A DNA stretch of 5,896 nucleotides from Nitrospira sp. (GTDB lineage: Bacteria; Nitrospirota; Nitrospiria; Nitrospirales; Nitrospiraceae). Below, one piece after another: positions 1 through 4,722 of this stretch (its first letter is position 1; every line of letters starts with the position of its first letter). Location: positions 1-5,896 of the forward strand of contig JANYAJ010000087.1 of the NCBI GenBank assembly GCA_025361385.1, in the 5' to 3' direction. The translations under genes and the position numbers were made by a program. Under the pieces are notes generated by a model that saw only the letters and a list, made by a program, of their open reading frames with translations, was not told the origin of the DNA and did not search any database.

Positions 1-267
1 ATGGTGTTCCTGTTTCAGCCCATCTCCTGTGTGTTCTATCCGATGGAGGTGCTTCCAGGTTGGTTGCAGGCCATTGCCTGGATGAACCCGGCTGCCCATG
101 TCTTTGAAGGTATGCGCGCGGTGCTGAACGCATCCATCTCACCGATCGCGCATCTCGCATGGGCAACCGGCTTGAATCTGGTGCTTCTCGGTCTGGTCAT
201 TGCGGGGTTCTATTGGATGTTCGAGCTGTGCCGGGAACGGGGACTGCTGGTGCGTATTGGAGAGTGA
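1..267 (+). CDS. ABC-2 type transporter permease, C-terminal part (5' truncated by window edge)
   Basis: This is the inner-membrane permease subunit of an ABC transporter (ABC-2 superfamily), which would work with an ATPase encoded upstream of the window. Only the last 88 residues are visible. The ATG at position 1 is most likely an internal methionine, because the frame is open to the edge and an ABC-2 permease normally has about 250 residues or more. The family signature is clear: a P-x-S-x-V-F-Y-P segment (residues 7-14), then L-P-x-W-L-Q (18-23), then N-P-x-x-H-x-x-E-x-x-R (29-39). One full hydrophobic helix follows at about 49-75, then a short basic cytoplasmic tail ending R-G-L-L-V-R-I-G-E. 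The substrate cannot be told from this fragment; polysaccharide exporters and drug or lipid exporters share the signature. The next small gene starts 7 nt after the stop, which suggests one transcript. Confidence 0.85.
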   Translation: MVFLFQPISCVFYPMEVLPGWLQAIAWMNPAAHVFEGMRAVLNASISPIAHLAWATGLNLVLLGLVIAGFYWMFELCRERGLLVRIGE

Positions 268-274
268 GAAGACA

Positions 275-451
275 ATGGGGTTTATCAGGATGCTCAAAAA
301 GTTCGTCCATCAAGGCCGCAACGAGCGACGGGCCGACGCGTACCCTCGGGGGTACGTGGAGGGTCTGAGCGGTGCGAGAACGACGCTGGTGGACTTTTTT
401 AGCATCCTGGTTTGGTGGATTGCCATTTTTAGGAGGGCTGTGCTAGCCTAG
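275..451 (+). CDS. Small hypothetical protein (58 aa) with basic N-terminus and hydrophobic C-terminal segment
   Basis: I do not recognise this family with certainty. The start at 275 is chosen because GGAGAG (259-264) lies 10 nt upstream and the preceding stop is only 7 nt away, so the gene looks translationally coupled to the permease. An in-frame ATG at 290 (MLKKF...) is an alternative and would give 53 aa. Residues 1-25 are strongly basic (R5, K8, K9, R15, R18, R19, R25). The middle has Y23-P24-R25-G26-Y27-V28-E29 and then S-G-A-R-T-T-L (32-38). Residues 38-52 are hydrophobic with two tryptophans (W47, W48) but contain D40, and basic R53-R54 follow. That segment is short for a membrane span, so an amphipathic or membrane-associated helix is equally possible. 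No catalytic motif is visible. It could be an accessory of the transporter, but this is inference from position only. Confidence 0.5.
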   Translation: MGFIRMLKKFVHQGRNERRADAYPRGYVEGLSGARTTLVDFFSILVWWIAIFRRAVLA

Positions 452-643
452 TTGTACCTTGCCGCAGGGGCCTGGCGGTGAGGTGGCGCGAAAAAAACAG
501 GCCTGCAGCATCGATGTTGCCTTGCCCGAGAATCTCGTCGGAAGTCAGACCTAAGTCGCCACGTCCTTTGCGTCTTTGGCCCGCTCCTTCCCCCGTCCCT
601 CGAGCCCAAGACAATATCATCATACTCAAAGGAGGAACCCCAG
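452..643. other. Intergenic region with pyrimidine-rich leader, no gene
   Basis: This is 192 nt between the small ORF and the RRM gene. I see no gene with a credible start and no clear terminator for the upstream operon. The right half (about 559-606) is strikingly C/T-rich on the plus strand. It contains TCCTTT (564-569) and CTCCTT (584-589), each of which can base-pair with the ribosome binding site at 628-635. A perfect short dyad CGAGA-A-TCTCG lies at 527-537. A TATCAT box at 615-620 resembles a -10 element, but no matching -35 sits at the right distance, so no promoter is called. Confidence 0.5.
628..635 (+). promoter_or_regulatory. Strong Shine-Dalgarno site of the RRM gene
   Basis: AAAGGAGG lies 8 nt upstream of the ATG at 644. 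It is close to a full anti-16S match and predicts very efficient translation. It fixes the start of the RRM gene at 644. Confidence 0.85.
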
Positions 644-964
644 ATGGGTTCAAAGATCTATGTCGGTGGGTTGCCCTATTCAGCGACTGAGCAGGAGTTG
701 AGTGACCTGTTCGGGCGGCATGGTGCCGTCGCGTCAGCGCGGATCATTACGGACAAGTTCACGGGACAGTCACGGGGCTTTGGCTTCGTCGAGATGTCTT
801 CGGATGCGGAAGCCCAGGCAGCTGTTGCCGCGCTCAACGGTGCAGAAATGGGTGGGCGGACCTTAACCGTCAATGAAGCGCGTCCCCAGGAGCCTCGTAC
901 GGGCGGTGGCGGCGGTGGATTTGGTGGCGGCGGTGCCGGTGGCGGCAAGCGCGATCGCTACTAA
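644..964 (+). CDS. RRM-domain RNA-binding protein with glycine-rich tail
   Basis: This is a single RNA-recognition-motif protein of 106 aa. Such small bacterial RRM proteins (best known as the Rbp proteins of cyanobacteria) bind single-stranded RNA in the cytoplasm and are often cold- or stress-induced. RNP2 is I5-Y-V-G-G-L10 and RNP1 is R44-G-F-G-F-V-E-M51, so the aromatic residues that stack on RNA bases (Y6, F46, F48) are all present. The last RNP1 position is Met instead of the usual Phe/Tyr. The fold runs from residue 3 to about 80 and includes the usual A-V-A-A-L-N-G segment before the last strand. From about residue 88 the tail is almost pure glycine, ending K-R-D-R-Y, which resembles eukaryotic glycine-rich RNA-binding proteins. 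The strong SD (628-635) and the terminator (985-1021) make it a compact single-gene unit. The RNA target is unknown; the pyrimidine-rich leader just upstream is one possible target for autoregulation. Confidence 0.95.
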   Translation: MGSKIYVGGLPYSATEQELSDLFGRHGAVASARIITDKFTGQSRGFGFVEMSSDAEAQAAVAALNGAEMGGRTLTVNEARPQEPRTGGGGGGFGGGGAGGGKRDRY

Positions 965-984
965 TCCTAATTCACGAATGTGAA

Positions 985-1021
985 GGGGGCTGTTATCGTC
1001 GAGATAGCAGCCCCCTTTTTT
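985..1021 (+). terminator. Rho-independent terminator of the RRM gene
   Basis: The stem GGGGGCTGTTATC (985-997) pairs with 1003-1015 over 13 bp with one G-U wobble. The loop is five bases (998-1002), and six T follow (1016-1021). It lies 20 nt after the stop at 964 and separates the RRM gene from the oxygenase gene. Confidence 0.93.
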
Positions 1022-1099
1022 GCAGCCGGGCCGACGAATCGACCGAATGACAGGGTGCGATGAGATGGCGACTCTGGAAGCTGTCCGACCACGTTGTTC

Positions 1100-1105
1100 A
1101 GGAGG
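1100..1105 (+). promoter_or_regulatory. Shine-Dalgarno site that decides the oxygenase start
   Basis: AGGAGG lies 6 nt before the GTG at 1112. A TTG at 1094 would open the same frame further upstream but would put this site inside the coding sequence. The GTG at 1109 would be only 3 nt from it. The GTG at 1112 is therefore the preferred start. Confidence 0.7.
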
Positions 1106-1111
1106 AATGTG

Positions 1112-1786
1112 GTGTCTTTTCAAGGAGCAACAATACCAAGATCCATATCGCTAGCCGATTTGTCGTCATTCTCATTTCACAAGAGTCCAGTTCTCGTCGT
1201 AGAAGACTTTTGGTCGGCGGACGAACGGAAGTTCTTCCGTGAGGGCATGCATGAGGCGGCCTGGAAGAGTTTGGCGGATCTGCCGAAGGTCAGAGAAGAT
1301 TTCCCGAATGCGGGAAACTGGGCGAAGGCCGAAATTGGCAAGGCCCAGGGACAGCGCTTGCTTTCGCGGCTACAGTTGCCCTGTATTCAGGACTACATGG
1401 AGTCCTTTCCGAATATCACGGGCCGGCATGTGGGATTCAGCTATTACTCCTACGCGGCTGGCGATTGCCTGCTGACTCATGATGATACCGATCAGGGATA
1501 TGAGATGCAGGGCGGGCCGGCGCCTAAGCGCCGTATCGCCCTGGTGAGCTATTTTCATGACGAATGGAAGTCGGATTGGGGCGGGGAGCTCATTATCTAT
1601 GCGACGCGGAAGGCGCATGATTCCGATCAGCCGGAGCTTGAGGTGGCTCATTGTATTGAGCCTCGCCCAGGTTCCCTCGTGATGTTCACGGTTCCCCGTT
1701 TCCACCGAGTGTGCCGGGTGGATCAAGTCGCGGGCGATCATCGACGGCTTTCGATTGCCGGATGGTTCATGACAGAACATCCATAG
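1112..1786 (+). CDS. 2OG-Fe(II) oxygenase, prolyl-hydroxylase-like
   Basis: This is a cytoplasmic non-haem iron dioxygenase of 224 aa that should use 2-oxoglutarate and O2 to hydroxylate a substrate. Numbered from the GTG start, the iron triad is H123-x-D125 and H198, and R212 is the likely 2-oxoglutarate anchor (R-L-S-I-A-G-W-F, 212-219). The segment before the triad, Y111-Y-S-Y-x-x-G-D-x-L-x-x-H, is the double-stranded beta-helix entry seen in prolyl-4-hydroxylase-like members. W156-G-G-E-L160 and P186-G-S-L-V-M-F-T (186-193) are also typical. Residues 1-100 form the helical N-terminal support with an E-D-F-W motif (31-34). There is no signal peptide. The substrate is unknown; protein prolyl or ribosomal-protein hydroxylation is a family-level possibility only. 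The gene stands alone between two terminators. The start is a GTG placed by the AGGAGG site at 1100-1105. Confidence 0.88.
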   Translation: MSFQGATIPRSISLADLSSFSFHKSPVLVVEDFWSADERKFFREGMHEAAWKSLADLPKVREDFPNAGNWAKAEIGKAQGQRLLSRLQLPCIQDYMESFPNITGRHVGFSYYSYAAGDCLLTHDDTDQGYEMQGGPAPKRRIALVSYFHDEWKSDWGGELIIYATRKAHDSDQPELEVAHCIEPRPGSLVMFTVPRFHRVCRVDQVAGDHRRLSIAGWFMTEHP

Positions 1787-1810
1787 GTTTTGCCACCTGT
1801 TAAAAATCGA

Positions 1811-1846
1811 TGGGGGCTGCCATATTCCAATGGCAGCCCCCATTTT
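1811..1846. terminator. Bidirectional terminator between convergent genes
   Basis: A perfect 13-bp stem TGGGGGCTGCCAT (1811-1823) pairs with 1830-1842 around the loop ATTCCA. On the plus strand TTTT follows (1843-1846). On the minus strand the stem is followed after TCGA by a T-run (the A-run at 1803-1807). It lies 24 nt after the oxygenase stop and 48 nt beyond the response-regulator stop, so it probably ends both transcripts. Confidence 0.9.
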
Positions 1847-1893
1847 AGTGTAGTGATGTGAGAGCGGGACTATCGATTGAGGTCAGCCGCCAG

Positions 1894-2409
1894 CTAGCCG
1901 ACCCACTCGTCAGAGGGCCGTACAAGTCCTGGAGGTTTTTCTGTCAGACTTTCGACCGAAGGCGCCGGTGCGAGAAGCGTCTGCTGCACGAGTGTCACCA
2001 GGGCGTTCGGCTCAAATGGCTTGGAAAGAAATGGGAGGGTCCCCCGGCGTATTCCATAACCTGCCAGTTCCTGTTCGACATTGCCGGACATGAGGATGAC
2101 TCGCAGATCTTTCCGTATGCGGACTGCGCGGACGGCTAGTTCGTGGCCATGCACGTGGGGGAATTGATTGGTGCTTGAAGCCAATTGAAAGCCCGGAGGA
2201 GGCAGGACCAAGTCTGTGAGCAACAGGTGGATAGGCCCTTCGTGCTGCGTGCAGAGTTTGAGCGCGTCCGAACTGCCATCGGCATGGAGGACCGTGAAAC
2301 CGGCCTCTTCCAGAATCCTCTTGCAGAGTTTCGTGAGGGCCAACTCGTCATCGACCACCAGGATGGTCGGGGATGCGGATGGCGTCTCGATGGGTGGCTG
2401 CTCTGACAT
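1894..2409 (-). CDS. Stand-alone response regulator receiver protein
   Basis: This 171-aa protein is one phosphoacceptor (REC, CheY-like) domain with no output domain. The acidic pair is D20-D21, the phosphorylated aspartate is D66 (L-L-L-T-D-L), the switch Ser is S108 (L-M-S-G), and the conserved lysine is K130 (S-K-P-F). All key residues are intact, so it should be phosphorylated by a histidine kinase not encoded here and pass the signal by protein contact. Residues 1-14 are a Pro/Ser-rich lead. The last 25 residues are also Pro-rich and probably disordered. An oddity is the stretch between D66 and the usual G-x-E-L (G88): 22 residues against about 8 in CheY, an insertion of about 14 residues (P-P-G-F-Q-L-A-S...). 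The start codon is ATG, with AAGGA (2423-2419) 9 nt upstream. It lies 110 nt downstream of the NFACT gene on the same strand and may have its own promoter. Confidence 0.92.
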   Translation of the reverse strand: MSEQPPIETPSASPTILVVDDELALTKLCKRILEEAGFTVLHADGSSDALKLCTQHEGPIHLLLTDLVLPPPGFQLASSTNQFPHVHGHELAVRAVRIRKDLRVILMSGNVEQELAGYGIRRGTLPFLSKPFEPNALVTLVQQTLLAPAPSVESLTEKPPGLVRPSDEWVG

Positions 2410-2519
2410 CGTGGGTTGTCCTTATCTGCAGCATAGTACTGGCCCGAACCCATGGCGAGAGAATATTGGTTTTTGCAACGCTGGCGTGGAAGGGGCCGTC
2501 CGGGTTTCTCGCGGTGCGG

Positions 2520-3968
2520 CTACTCGCGACCTGATCGGGCCTTGAGCGCATCAAGCCGCGTCTTCTCCAGACTCACATGCAGGGATTTCTCCTGCGTGAC
2601 GATCACGGCCCCCGGCGCTTGGCCCTTCGCTTTCTTGACCCACTTGCGCCTGGTATAGATCACATCGCCTTTGCCGCTTTTCTTGAGATCGCTATAGAGC
2701 AGGGCCAGCGTGGCGGCGTCGCGTATCGTCTCGGGCGGTGGATCGCTCCCTTTTTCCAAGCGTACTACGACGTGAGAGCCGGGCGTACCGCGAGCATGGA
2801 GCCAGAGGTCGTCGCTCTTGGCGAGGCCGAACGTCAGCTCGTCGTTCTCTCTGGCGTTTTTCCCGACATAGATCGCCAATCCGTCTGATGAGGTGAAGCG
2901 CCGGAACGGACCCTGACGTGGCTCCTGCTTGCCTTTGGCCCTTCCAGTCCGCGAAGAGGTTCTGGTTCGCATATTGGGACGGGCGGTCTCGGATGGCTGC
3001 CAGGTTCCCTGTTCGATGGCGGTTAATTCTTCTTGTAGAGCCTCCAGCTCTTTTTCTCCCCCCGTGATCCGTGGGTGGAGCTCTCGCTGTGCAGCCAGGT
3101 GCTTTCGATGTTTACGGAAGTAGTCGTCCATATTGCCCTGGGGAGTTTTGGTCTGGTCGAGCGGGATCGTCAGGTTGGGGAGCGCATCATCAAAATAATC
3201 CACCACGCTCACGTCGGGCTGGCCCCTGCGGATAGTGCCCATGTTCGCTTTGATAAGTTCACCGTAGCGATCGTACGTCTTGTACTTCTCGGCTTTTGCG
3301 AGGTCTTCGTGCCAGGCCTCAATGCGGCGGCGGAGCTTCTTGATGGATTTTTTGAGTATCCCTGCCCGGGCATGTCGTACGGTCTCGACGACGGAGGTTG
3401 CTTCGGCCTTGTGGTAATGGGCATCGATGGCAGCCGACAGGGGAAATGGTGATTCGTGGATATTCTGGCTGAATCGATCGAGGTCGGCTGCATGCCGATC
3501 CCCTTGAGGGAGAGTAGGTAGAGCATATGTCTGTCCCACAAGGTCCTTCACCCCGTTCAGGTCTCGTCGGATGAGGCCTGCATCATCGAGCACGAGGAGA
3601 TTCGACGTCTTTCCTGTCAATTTGGCGACCAGGGTGCAGGGACCTTCCTTGGCGCTCAATGTCAGTTGAACGATCCGGTCACCGGGGATCTGCTCGATTC
3701 GGTCGATGCGTGCGCCCTGGAGATGGGCGCGGAGAAATTGACAGAAGGGGGGAGGCGTCGGTGGGTTTTGAAAGGCTTCCGTGGTGAAGTGGAGACGGGC
3801 GCTGTCCGGGTGGCAAGAAATGAGGAGTCGGTGCGTCCGACCCGGCGCACGAATTTCCAGCACGATCGTTCGGTCCGTCGGCTGGTAAATCTTTTGAATC
3901 CAGCCTCCAGCCAATGCCGGAGTCAGTTCACTCACCACCTCAGCAATTTCTGTCGCCGTCAATGCCAC
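2520..3968 (-). CDS. rqcH: RqcH-like NFACT protein lacking the HhH lobe
   Basis: This is a 482-aa member of the NFACT family (Rqc2/NEMF, RqcH, formerly 'fibronectin-binding protein A'). In bacteria RqcH binds stalled 50S subunits carrying peptidyl-tRNA and recruits tRNA-Ala to add C-terminal alanine tails that mark the chain for proteolysis. NFACT-N covers residues 1 to about 150, with F78-L-R-A-H-L-Q-G-A and G96-D97-R98-I. D97 and R98 match in type and number the residues known to be essential in B. subtilis RqcH. A charged coiled-coil middle spans about 184-320, with Y-G-E-L-I-K-A-N and a Y-F-R-K-H-R-K block. A low-complexity basic linker precedes NFACT-R (about 355-482), with D386-D-L-W-L-H391 and P396-G-S-H-V-V. 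Family members usually have about 570 aa; here the HhH lobe between NFACT-N and the coiled coil is missing. The start is GTG with GGAG (3979-3976) 7 nt upstream. Confidence 0.9.
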   Translation of the reverse strand: MALTATEIAEVVSELTPALAGGWIQKIYQPTDRTIVLEIRAPGRTHRLLISCHPDSARLHFTTEAFQNPPTPPPFCQFLRAHLQGARIDRIEQIPGDRIVQLTLSAKEGPCTLVAKLTGKTSNLLVLDDAGLIRRDLNGVKDLVGQTYALPTLPQGDRHAADLDRFSQNIHESPFPLSAAIDAHYHKAEATSVVETVRHARAGILKKSIKKLRRRIEAWHEDLAKAEKYKTYDRYGELIKANMGTIRRGQPDVSVVDYFDDALPNLTIPLDQTKTPQGNMDDYFRKHRKHLAAQRELHPRITGGEKELEALQEELTAIEQGTWQPSETARPNMRTRTSSRTGRAKGKQEPRQGPFRRFTSSDGLAIYVGKNARENDELTFGLAKSDDLWLHARGTPGSHVVVRLEKGSDPPPETIRDAATLALLYSDLKKSGKGDVIYTRRKWVKKAKGQAPGAVIVTQEKSLHVSLEKTRLDALKARSGRE

Positions 3969-3982
3969 GATTCGTCTCCGAT

Positions 3983-4008
3983 TGCCGCCCTATTCCAAGA
4001 GGGCGGCA
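3983..4008 (-). promoter_or_regulatory. Stem-loop in the NFACT leader
   Basis: TGCCGCCCT (3983-3991) pairs perfectly with AGGGCGGCA (4000-4008) over 9 bp with an 8-nt loop. On the minus strand it ends 3 nt before the GGAG ribosome site of the NFACT gene. No T-run follows on either strand, so it is not a normal terminator. It could stabilise the mRNA 5' end or affect ribosome access; the function is inferred only. Confidence 0.5.
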
Positions 4009-4013
4009 TAGAA

Positions 4014-4039
4014 TTACATGAATGAGAGAACGTTGTCAG
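4014..4039 (-). promoter_or_regulatory. Weak candidate promoter for the NFACT gene
   Basis: On the minus strand, CTGACA (4039-4034) is a 5/6 match to a -35 box, and TGTAAT lies just downstream as a possible -10, but the spacer is only about 15 nt. If used, the transcript would begin close to the 3983-4008 stem-loop. This is a tentative call. Confidence 0.25.
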
Positions 4040-4112
4040 TCTGAGCATCGTTGGAGCCTGGGTCATTGTTGCCACAGGGGACCAAACTGTCACATGTCAG
4101 AGCGGTTAAGAC

Positions 4113-4129
4113 CGGATGCTGTTCATCCG
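4113..4129. promoter_or_regulatory. 17-bp dyad, possible enhancer-binding-protein site
   Basis: CGGATG (4113-4118) and CATCCG (4124-4129) form a perfect inverted repeat around CTGTT. The 6-5-6 geometry is that of NtrC-type enhancer sites, although the bases differ. Its centre is about 84 bp upstream of the start predicted for the sigma-54 promoter, a usual place for an activator. Binding is inferred, not shown. Confidence 0.4.
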
Positions 4130-4177
4130 CACTCTACGATTCAGCGCGAAAACTCGCAAGCCGCAGGCGCGACAGTC

Positions 4178-4195
4178 TTGGCACTGTGATTGCTT
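4178..4195 (+). promoter_or_regulatory. Sigma-54 (RpoN) -24/-12 promoter of the zinc-ribbon gene
   Basis: TTGGCAC-TGTGA-TTGCTT matches the sigma-54 consensus TGGCAC-N5-TTGC(A/T). The essential GG (4180-4181) and GC (4192-4193) are exactly 12 bp apart. The expected transcript start is near 4205, giving a leader of about 90 nt. Such promoters need an AAA+ activator. It is the strongest promoter match I found in the window. Confidence 0.8.
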
Positions 4196-4205
4196 CTGTA
4201 GGATG

Positions 4206-4236
4206 CAAGCGGATGGGTGCAGGCCTGCTACGCTTG
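4206..4236 (+). other. Stem-loop at the predicted 5' end of the zinc-ribbon mRNA
   Basis: CAAGCG (4206-4211) pairs with CGCTTG (4231-4236) and encloses the perfect 10-bp palindrome GCAGGCCTGC (4219-4228). Its 5' base coincides with the start predicted from the sigma-54 promoter. It may protect the mRNA end; the role is unproven. Confidence 0.35.
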
Positions 4237-4281
4237 AAGGGGGAGTACGAGGGGCATTGTGGCGGTGAGCGTGAGTTGGAC

Positions 4282-4288
4282 AAGGAGG
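4282..4288 (+). promoter_or_regulatory. Shine-Dalgarno site fixing the zinc-ribbon start
   Basis: AAGGAGG lies 5 nt before the ATG at 4294. It rules out the longer open frame that begins at a TTG (4051) with no ribosome site and that would run through the promoter. Confidence 0.85.
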
Positions 4289-4293
4289 GTCTC

Positions 4294-4521
4294 ATGCAGT
4301 GCACCAGATGTGAGGGGCTGATGGTGGCCGATAGCCTGATCGACATGCAGGAAAGCAGTATTCCGATGTGGATGAAAGGATGGCGCTGTGTGTCCTGCGG
4401 GAACATTGTCGATCCGCTCATTCTGCGGCATCGAATGATTCAGCAGGCAGGCGCCTCACGCTTGCTCGGAGCGGAGGAGGTCATGCCGCAGCTCCGTCAC
4501 GCGTTGAAAGCGACGGGCTAA
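4294..4521 (+). CDS. Small zinc-ribbon protein (75 aa), hypothetical
   Basis: Two CxxC knuckles, C3-T-R-C6 and C32-V-S-C-G36, lie 25 residues apart and should hold one zinc ion in a ribbon fold. Between them lie the hydrophobic-acidic stretch G8-L-M-V-A-D-S-L-I-D17 and a W-M-K-G-W (26-30) that leads into the second knuckle. After the ribbon comes N-I-V-D-P-L-I-L-R-H-R (37-47) and a helical tail rich in Leu/Ala. No catalytic residues are visible, so a role in protein or nucleic-acid contact is more likely than enzymatic activity. Similar short MQC-x-x-C proteins seem common in Nitrospira-type genomes (recalled, not checked). The gene is preceded by a near-perfect sigma-54 promoter and a very strong SD, so it should be switched by an enhancer-binding activator and translated efficiently. 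That is unusual for a tiny hypothetical gene. No partner gene is co-directional within 200 nt. Confidence 0.8.
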   Translation: MQCTRCEGLMVADSLIDMQESSIPMWMKGWRCVSCGNIVDPLILRHRMIQQAGASRLLGAEEVMPQLRHALKATG

Positions 4522-4722
4522 CGGCGGATTCGTCTCGCAGCCAGGCACCAGCAATCAGCGCTACCATTGTTTCGTCATGTCGGCTTGTTCGCTCTGACTC
4601 CGCCGGTATTTCATCGAGTCTGTTGCTTCCTCCATATCTGCCGAACAAAATTCTACCCATTCTTGCAGCGCGCCCGCTCCTCCGGTACAGTCTGACTCCT
4701 TTACCCTGGAGCCTGTGCCCCC
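4522..4722. other. Intergenic region upstream of the HExxH gene
   Basis: This 201-nt stretch has no gene. I see no convincing terminator for the zinc-ribbon gene. CGGCGGA (4522-4528) can pair with TCCGCCG (4599-4605), but the 70-nt loop and the lack of a T-run make that weak. The right end holds a candidate sigma-70 promoter (4663-4691). Confidence 0.5.
4663..4691 (+). promoter_or_regulatory. Candidate sigma-70 promoter of the HExxH gene
   Basis: TTGCAG (4663-4668) and TACAGT (4686-4691) are separated by an optimal 17 bp. The matches to TTGACA and TATAAT are partial (3/6 and 4/6). The predicted start near 4698 would leave a leader of about 25 nt before the ATG at 4723. Confidence 0.4.

Larger units (their letters stand above)
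3969..4293. other. Divergent intergenic region between NFACT and zinc-ribbon genes
   Basis: This 325-nt stretch has no gene of its own. An open frame runs through its right part into the zinc-ribbon gene from a TTG at 4051, but it has no ribosome binding site and spans the sigma-54 promoter, so it is not taken as coding. The left end is the leader of the minus-strand NFACT gene with a 9-bp stem-loop (3983-4008). The middle has a 17-bp dyad (4113-4129). The right part has the sigma-54 promoter (4178-4195) and a leader with a stem-loop (4206-4236) before the zinc-ribbon start. Confidence 0.75.

Noticed and set aside
901..955. GGC/GGT triplet-rich stretch as a possible tandem repeat
   Set aside because: It encodes the glycine-rich tail expected of this type of RRM protein and is not an independent repeat element.
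1094..1111. TTG start for the oxygenase giving 230 aa
   Set aside because: The only good SD (1100-1105) would lie inside the coding sequence. The GTG at 1112 is correctly spaced.
1370..1843. 157-aa open frame on the minus strand opposite the oxygenase
   Set aside because: It is a shadow of the oxygenase gene, has no family signature, and runs out of the bidirectional terminator.
2411..2450. Possible sigma-54 promoter (minus strand) before the response regulator
   Set aside because: GG and GC are 12 bp apart, but the surrounding bases match TGGCAC-N5-TTGC poorly. This is likely chance.
4051..4521. Longer 156-aa version of the zinc-ribbon protein from a TTG start
   Set aside because: No ribosome site, the upstream residues look random, and the frame would run through the sigma-54 promoter. 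The ATG at 4294 has an ideal AAGGAGG.
4522..4605. Inverted repeat CGGCGGA / TCCGCCG as a terminator
   Set aside because: The arms are 7 bp with a loop of 70 nt and no T-run.
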